From an uncultured Lachnospiraceae bacterium (GTDB lineage Bacteria > Bacillota > Clostridia > Lachnospirales > Lachnospiraceae): 64,000 bases of DNA. The notes under the pieces were generated by a model, which was not told the DNA's origin, ran no database searches, and saw only the letters and a program-made list of their open reading frames with translations. The stretch lies in assembly GCA_900544685.1 (NCBI GenBank), contig UQWA01000014.1, positions 7,853 to 71,852 of the forward strand, written 5' to 3'. The translations under genes and the position numbers were made by a program. The first letter of the stretch is position 1, and each line of letters begins with the position of its first letter. Positions 63,971-64,000 of the stretch are shown here, piece by piece.

Positions 63971-64000
63971 AAAACTTCTTTTCTTTTTATTTTCTTCAAA

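Noticed and set aside
1..64000. CRISPR arrays, insertion sequences or prophage
   Set aside because: No regularly spaced direct repeats, transposase, integrase or phage structural gene was seen.

Overview
The window looks like chromosome from a low-to-mid GC, anaerobic, saccharolytic Clostridia, most likely a gut Lachnospiraceae. The clues are a Clostridium-type cellobiose phosphorylase, type III glutamine synthetase, two GH51 arabinofuranosidases, glycyl-radical chemistry, a 2[4Fe-4S] ferredoxin, DegV, AI-2E and DUF975 proteins, strong AGGAGG ribosome sites and many U-tailed hairpins. No database search was possible; the taxonomy is inferred. About 60 genes are called. No insertion sequence, prophage or CRISPR array was seen.

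Layout. 1-4.5 kb: cellobiose locus (partial sugar-binding protein, LacI regulator, cellobiose phosphorylase). 4.5-7.3 kb: glycerol kinase and a PfkB kinase. 7.4-9.3 kb: YtrA-like GntR/ABC export operon with a clear promoter and operator. 9.5-15.1 kb: DUF975, phosphoesterase, YbaK, argJ, an AAA ATPase behind phased AT repeats, LysR. 15.1-21.0 kb: a cobalamin riboswitch, then a NifH-like reductase, an unusual NifD-like protein with a duplicated N-terminal half, and a BtuFCD/FecBCD-type ABC importer, all on the minus strand. This is the most novel system here: a nitrogenase-family two-component reductase apparently controlled by vitamin B12.

21-23.4 kb: a truncated ATPase gene abutting a foreign gene tail, and a RelA-type synthetase. 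23.4-35.3 kb: DeoR regulators, DeoC aldolase, RbsABC importer, sugar kinase, MFS protein, glycyl-radical enzyme, activase and a 43-residue ORF. The genes fit a route in which the radical enzyme dehydrates a pentitol to a 2-deoxypentose, the kinase phosphorylates it and DeoC cleaves it to acetaldehyde and glyceraldehyde-3-phosphate. 35.6-40.3 kb: tRNA-Lys, AI-2E protein, TrmB, a cluster of DnaA-box-like sequences far from any dnaA gene, DegV, TetR.

40.3-52.1 kb: galactonate dehydratase, DUF624, AEC transporter, and an arabinoside module (two GH51 enzymes, a sugar ABC importer, an HTH regulator) whose promoters share the AT-rich motif ATTTTATATTTT. 52.2-64 kb: type III glutamine synthetase with a terminator in its leader, a secreted glycosidase-like protein, lipid kinase, beta-CASP metallohydrolase, MurG, sigma factor, HIT protein, histidine kinase, rhomboid protease and ferredoxin.
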